Below are positions 60,525-64,000 of a stretch of 64,000 bases of DNA, one piece after another. A program made the translations under genes and the position numbers. This stretch comes from CAVRQM01 sp965246915 (GTDB lineage Bacteria; Pseudomonadota; Alphaproteobacteria; Acetobacterales; Acetobacteraceae): positions 124,001 through 188,000 of the forward strand of contig CBDFGB010000033.1 of the NCBI GenBank assembly GCA_965246915.1, given 5' to 3'. The notes beneath the pieces are model-generated. The model was not told where the DNA came from, searched no databases, and saw only the letters and a list, made by a program, of their open reading frames with translations. Each line of letters begins with the position of its first letter. The stretch's first letter is position 1.

Positions 60525-61535
60525 GTGACGACGCCCTCGGACCCGCCCGCCGCGTCGACCGGCATGACCCGCCGACGGCGGGTGTTCGTGGTCCTGGTCG
60601 CGATCGCGGGCGCGTTCGCATTGTGGGAGGTCGCGACCACCTACGTGGCCTATACCGACGATGCCTATGTCCGCTCCGATCTGGTCGGCGTGGCGCCGGA
60701 GGTGACCGGCCGCATCGTGGCCGTGCATGTCGTGGACAACCAGACGATCAAGGCTGGCGACGCGCTGATTACGATCGACCCGGTGCCGTTCCAGCTGATC
60801 GCCGCCGAACGACGGGCGCAGGTGGCCGAGGCGCAGGCGCAGATCAGGGCCGACGCCGACACCATTGCCGCAGCCCGCGACGCGCTCGACGCCGCCGTGG
60901 CCGGCCGCGTGTTGGCCGAGCAGACGCAGCGTCGGATGCAGGCGCTGAACCAGACCGGCGACGCCCCGCGCGCCCGGCTCGACGAGGCGAACGAGGCATT
61001 GCGCTCGGCGCAGGCAGGGGTCGACGGTGCCCAGGCGACGCTCGCCCGCGATCAGGCGCAGAGCGCGATGCATCAGGCCGCGCTCGGACGGGCCGAGGCC
61101 GCGCTCGGCACCGCGGAATGGAATCTCGGGCGGACGATGATGCTCGCGCCGAACAGCGGGATCATCAACAACCTGACGGTGCGGGTCGGCGACACGGCGC
61201 GCACCGACGTGCCGCTGATCGGCATCGTCGACAGCGCCGCGTTCCGCATCGTCGGCAACTACAAACAGGACTACATCCGCGGCTTCGAGGTCGGGCGGAC
61301 GGCCTGGGTGTGGCTCGATTCCCAGCCGTGGCACGTTCATAGGGCGCGGATCGCCGGCATCGCGCGCGGCATCAGCCGCGAGGTCGGCGAGGCCAAGCTG
61401 CTGCCGTACGTGGCACCGACGACGGACTGGATCCGGCTGCAGCGGCGATTTCCGGTCACCATGACGCTGGTCGATCCGCCGCCTGACCTGAAACTCTACA
61501 TGGGGGCGGATGCGCGGGTGGTGATCTTCCCGTGA
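60525..61535 (+). CDS. HlyD family membrane fusion protein (AaeA/EmrA-like)
   Basis: 336 residues from the GTG at 60525. An N-terminal anchor helix (VFVVLVAIAGAFALWEVATT) precedes YTDDAYVRSDLVGVAPEVTG, the usual start of the AaeA/EmrA lipoyl half. A coiled-coil hairpin (residues 90-200) and the second half with NLGRTMMLAPNSGIINNLTV and RIVGNYKQDYIRGFEVGRTA follow. It forms the periplasmic link for the FUSC protein encoded next with a GTGA overlap, together an aromatic-acid-type efflux pump. Confidence 0.9.
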   Translation: MTTPSDPPAASTGMTRRRRVFVVLVAIAGAFALWEVATTYVAYTDDAYVRSDLVGVAPEVTGRIVAVHVVDNQTIKAGDALITIDPVPFQLIAAERRAQVAEAQAQIRADADTIAAARDALDAAVAGRVLAEQTQRRMQALNQTGDAPRARLDEANEALRSAQAGVDGAQATLARDQAQSAMHQAALGRAEAALGTAEWNLGRTMMLAPNSGIINNLTVRVGDTARTDVPLIGIVDSAAFRIVGNYKQDYIRGFEVGRTAWVWLDSQPWHVHRARIAGIARGISREVGEAKLLPYVAPTTDWIRLQRRFPVTMTLVDPPPDLKLYMGADARVVIFP

Positions 61536-62659
61536 TCGCGGTGCTCCAGGGCGCGCGCGATCAGCTTGCCCGTCTCGGCGGCATCCTCGCCGATATCGGC
61601 CGCGAACTCTCCGAACTGAGCCTGGGCGGTCCGCGCGCCCGGGTCTGCGCGGCCACCGCGCTCGCGGTCATCGCGACGGTGGTCGTCGCCTCGGCGTGGC
61701 ACATGCCCGACCCGTGGTGGGCGGCGCTGAGCGCGTCACGCGCCGTCATGGCCACGCGACCGGCCTCGTTCCAGCGCGTCGTATTGCGGATCGCCGGCAC
61801 CGCCGCCGGGGCCGGAGCCGCGATCGTGCTGCTGCCGTTCATGGCCTATGACCCGCTCGCCTGCGGGCTCGCGCTGGCGTTCTTCGGGTTCTTCGCCATC
61901 CTGGGGTATTCGGTCAGCGCCCACGGCTATGCGTGGCTGTTCTCCGGCATCACGTTCGCGCTCGTGAGCCTGAGCTCGTTGCAGGACCCGCCGTTGGCGC
62001 TCAGCTTCGCGTGGCTTCGCCTGCTCGAGGTCGCGCTCGGCTGCGCGGTGGCGGGCGTGGTCGCCTGGATGCTGGTCCCGGGCGGGGGCAAGACCGAGCG
62101 GTTCCCCGGATGGAGCGATCTGTTGGGCTCCGGATTCCCGGCGGTTGTGCATGCGCTGCGGGGCGGCATCGCGATCGCCAGCGTGCCGTTCCTGTGGCGC
62201 TGGCTGGAGCTGCCGGGGCTCGCGCAAATGCCGATCACCGTCGCGGCCGTCATGGCGGTCCCGTTCGCCGTCATCGCCGATCCATCCGGGCGCGACCGCG
62301 AGGTCATGTCGAAAAGCCTTCTGCGGGTCGTCGGTTGCGTGATCGGGGGGCTGGCCGGTCTTGCGGTTCTCGCCTTTTCCCCGACCGATTTCGTGGCACT
62401 GCTGCTGCTGCTCGGCGCGGGCGTCTGGGTCGCGACCCACGTGCAGGCCAGCACGCGCGGCGTGGGCTATGTCGGCACGCAGGGATCGATGGCGTTCCTT
62501 CTGACATTGGTGCAAAGGGCGGGCCCGCCGCAGAGCATTCTGCCGGGACTCGACCGCCTCGCCGGGATTCTCTGTGGCCTGGCGATCCTGATCGCCGTGA
62601 CCACGCTGCTGGAAATCGTGTCCGGGCCGCCCCGCGTGGCCGCGAAGGGAGTCGCATGA
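61532..62659 (+). CDS. FUSC family inner-membrane protein (AaeB-like)
   Basis: 375 residues from a GTG that overlaps the preceding stop. Two blocks of five to six membrane helices carry the FUSC pattern (DPWWAALSASRAVMATRPAS; RIAGTAAGAGAAIVLLPFMA), and the second repeat begins near residue 210. It is shorter than E. coli AaeB (about 650 residues), lacking the large cytoplasmic insertions. With the HlyD-type partner it is likely an efflux pump for aromatic acids or similar anions. ATGA overlap with the next gene. Confidence 0.85.
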   Translation: MIAVLQGARDQLARLGGILADIGRELSELSLGGPRARVCAATALAVIATVVVASAWHMPDPWWAALSASRAVMATRPASFQRVVLRIAGTAAGAGAAIVLLPFMAYDPLACGLALAFFGFFAILGYSVSAHGYAWLFSGITFALVSLSSLQDPPLALSFAWLRLLEVALGCAVAGVVAWMLVPGGGKTERFPGWSDLLGSGFPAVVHALRGGIAIASVPFLWRWLELPGLAQMPITVAAVMAVPFAVIADPSGRDREVMSKSLLRVVGCVIGGLAGLAVLAFSPTDFVALLLLLGAGVWVATHVQASTRGVGYVGTQGSMAFLLTLVQRAGPPQSILPGLDRLAGILCGLAILIAVTTLLEIVSGPPRVAAKGVA

Positions 62660-63426
62660 ACGCTGTCGTGATGGGCCTGCTGGTCGCCGCCTGCGTCTTT
62701 CTCGCCGGTCTGGCCGGACTCTATGGCCATCGCCTGTTGCCGGCCACGCATCAGAGCCGCGAGACGCTGGACACGGTGCGGCTCGGGATCGGCATGCTCT
62801 CGGTCCTGTCGTCCCTGGTGCTCGGCCTGCTCATCGCCTCGGCCAAGGGATCGTGGGATGCGACGGACCGCTCGGTTCGCACCTATGCCGGGGACCTCAT
62901 CCTGCTCGACGAGACGCTGCGCGACTTCGGCGACAAGGCGATCCCGTCCCGCCAACTCCTGGGCGACTACACCCGCCGCATGATCGCCGATGTCTGGCCC
63001 ACGGACACCAACCGGGCACCCACCATCGCCGACCGCGAGACCGGCAACATGCTGGAGCGCGTGCGCGAGAGGATCCGGGCCCTGGCCCCGGCCGACAAAC
63101 CCGCCGAATGGCTGCAGGACCAGGCGCTGCTGACGCACATCTCGCTGCTGCGGCAGCGTTATCAGCTGATCGAGCAGCAGGGGCCGGCGGTGCGGCCGAT
63201 CGTGCTGGGCATCCTCGTCTCGTGGATCGTGATCATTTTCGCGAGCTTCGGGCTGAACGCGCCGCGCAACGCGACGGTGATCGGCGCATTCCTCGTCTGC
63301 GCCCTGGCGATCGGCGGCTCGGTCTTCTTGATCCTGGAGATGGACAGCCCGTTCGCCGGCGTGCTGGCGATCTCCTCCGAGCCGATGGAGATGGCCTTGC
63401 AGCACATGCGCGAAGTGTCGCGTTAG
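62656..63426 (+). CDS. DUF4239 (bestrophin-like) membrane protein
   Basis: A protein of 256 residues with four membrane helices: residues 4-23, 43-62, about 175-197 and 203-222. The central soluble region holds DTVRLGIGMLSVLSSLVLGL and SWDATDRSVRTYAGDLILLD, the conserved first part of DUF4239, and the end MDSPFAGVLAISSEPMEMAL is typical too. Function unknown; distant similarity to bestrophin-type channels has been suggested for the domain. It is coupled to the FUSC gene, an unusual addition to an AaeAB-like pair. Confidence 0.82.
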   Translation: MNAVVMGLLVAACVFLAGLAGLYGHRLLPATHQSRETLDTVRLGIGMLSVLSSLVLGLLIASAKGSWDATDRSVRTYAGDLILLDETLRDFGDKAIPSRQLLGDYTRRMIADVWPTDTNRAPTIADRETGNMLERVRERIRALAPADKPAEWLQDQALLTHISLLRQRYQLIEQQGPAVRPIVLGILVSWIVIIFASFGLNAPRNATVIGAFLVCALAIGGSVFLILEMDSPFAGVLAISSEPMEMALQHMREVSR

Positions 63427-64000
63427 GCTTTCGCGTCCCGCAGCCGGGCCGCGCGCAGGCGGACGCGCTCGCGCTGCACGGTGTAGAGCCCGCTGCCGAT
63501 GATGAAGACGGCGCCGATCAGCGTCCATTCGTCCGGCAGCGTGGAGAACACCAGGAAGCCGAACGTCGAGGACCAGATGAGCTGCCCGTAGCTGAGCGGC
63601 GCGAGCACCGAGGCGGCGGCGTGGCGGTAGGCGAGGACCGCCATCCACTGGCCAGTCGACGCCACCATCCCCAGGAGGATCGCGAGGCCCAGTTGCGGCC
63701 AGGTGATCGCGGCGAGCGAGAACGGCAGCAGCGCGGTCAGCACGAGCAGGCCACTGCCGGCCGTCCATAAGACGGTGGCGCTGGCGCGCTCGCCGCCCAT
63801 CTTCCGGGTGGCGATCATGCTGATCGCCCAGGCCAGCGAGGACAACAGGACCAGGAACGCCGCCGGATGAAATCCGCCCGTCCCCGGACGCACGACGATC
63901 ATCACGCCGACGAACCCGACCAGCACACCGGCCCAGCCGCGCACGCCCACCACCTCGCCCAGCAGCGGCACGGCCAGCAGCGTGATGAACAGCGGCGAGG
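63423..64000 (-). CDS. EamA/DMT family transporter, 3' part (cut by window end)
   Basis: The reading frame is open to the right edge; about 192 C-terminal residues are visible. Hydrophobic helices alternate with short loops in the drug/metabolite transporter pattern: GWAGVLVGFVGVMIVVRPGT closes the first EamA repeat, and the second runs from FLVLLSSLAWAISMIATRKM to WTLIGAVFIIGSGLYTVQRE. The tail is basic. The substrate is unknown. The stop overlaps that of the convergent DUF4239 gene. Confidence 0.85.
   Translation of the reverse strand, partial: SPLFITLLAVPLLGEVVGVRGWAGVLVGFVGVMIVVRPGTGGFHPAAFLVLLSSLAWAISMIATRKMGGERASATVLWTAGSGLLVLTALLPFSLAAITWPQLGLAILLGMVASTGQWMAVLAYRHAAASVLAPLSYGQLIWSSTFGFLVFSTLPDEWTLIGAVFIIGSGLYTVQRERVRLRAARLRDAKA

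Noticed and set aside
1..64000. Integrated mobile element, prophage or defence island
   Set aside because: No transposase, integrase, phage structural gene, restriction-modification gene or tRNA-flanked direct repeats were seen; codon use looks even across the window.

Overview
The window is GC-rich (roughly two-thirds G+C), densely packed chromosomal DNA with about 60 protein genes. Many neighbours share ATGA, GTGA or TAATG start/stop junctions. The organism looks like an alphaproteobacterium, most likely of the Acetobacteraceae/Rhodospirillales type. The main evidence is a circularly permuted, two-piece tmRNA gene next to an alpha-type SspB adaptor gene, a flavin-dependent ThyX, a class I iron-sulfur fumarase, MmcB, HflK/HflC-DegP and Mrp. 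I see no tRNA, rRNA, insertion sequence, prophage or CRISPR array.

Layout. 1-2.1 kb: the end of an AI-2E family transporter, YraN, an exported small protein and a winged-helix-like protein. 2.1-9.4 kb: a surface-glycan locus with two glycosyltransferases, a glutamine-dependent asparagine synthetase-like enzyme, an O-antigen-ligase-type membrane protein, a threonine-dehydratase-like PLP enzyme, a second GT9-like protein and a FrnE/DsbA-like thioredoxin-fold protein. 9.5-12 kb: LysR regulator, peroxiredoxin, and an uncharacterised gene behind a possible SOS (LexA) box. 12.1-16.1 kb: VOC protein, fumarase, sspB and ssrA on one strand, with thyX divergent. 16-28.5 kb: RraA-like protein, fold-III PLP enzyme, a PAS-GGDEF-EAL protein tail-to-tail with a double hybrid histidine kinase, chlorite-dismutase-like, CopC-like and M20 amidohydrolase genes, and Mrp.

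28.6-36.9 kb: hflK-hflC-degP, an orphan MNT nucleotidyltransferase, a UxaA/GarD-type sugar-acid dehydratase with an HpcH/HpaI aldolase, and a DUF4926/DUF6883 small-protein pair coupled to an FAD-linked oxidase. 37-48.9 kb: an RND efflux pump, an orphan xanthine-dehydrogenase-type large subunit, uronate dehydrogenase with an SMP-30 lactonase, amidase, MmcB, pterin carbinolamine dehydratase, a minimal zincin and a TIM-barrel isomerase. 49-56.1 kb: a desaturase, a nitroreductase, a DOPA-dioxygenase-like protein, an aldo/keto reductase with a LacI regulator, and a divergent mocD-mocE-mocF-like oxygenase system with a palindromic operator candidate between them. 56.2-64 kb: bioB-bioD-bioA, an MFS transporter, an AaeA/AaeB-like efflux pair with a DUF4239 protein, and a DMT-family permease cut by the window end.

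Functional links. Uronate dehydrogenase and the SMP-30 lactonase (43.9-45.6 kb) together with the UxaA dehydratase and HpcH aldolase (32.8-35.1 kb) could form an oxidative hexuronate route split over two sites. The tmRNA and SspB supply the tag and the adaptor of one protein-quality pathway, and HflKC and DegP add membrane and periplasmic quality control. The LacI/moc unit, the aldo/keto reductase and the TIM-barrel isomerase resemble inositol or rhizopine-type catabolism.
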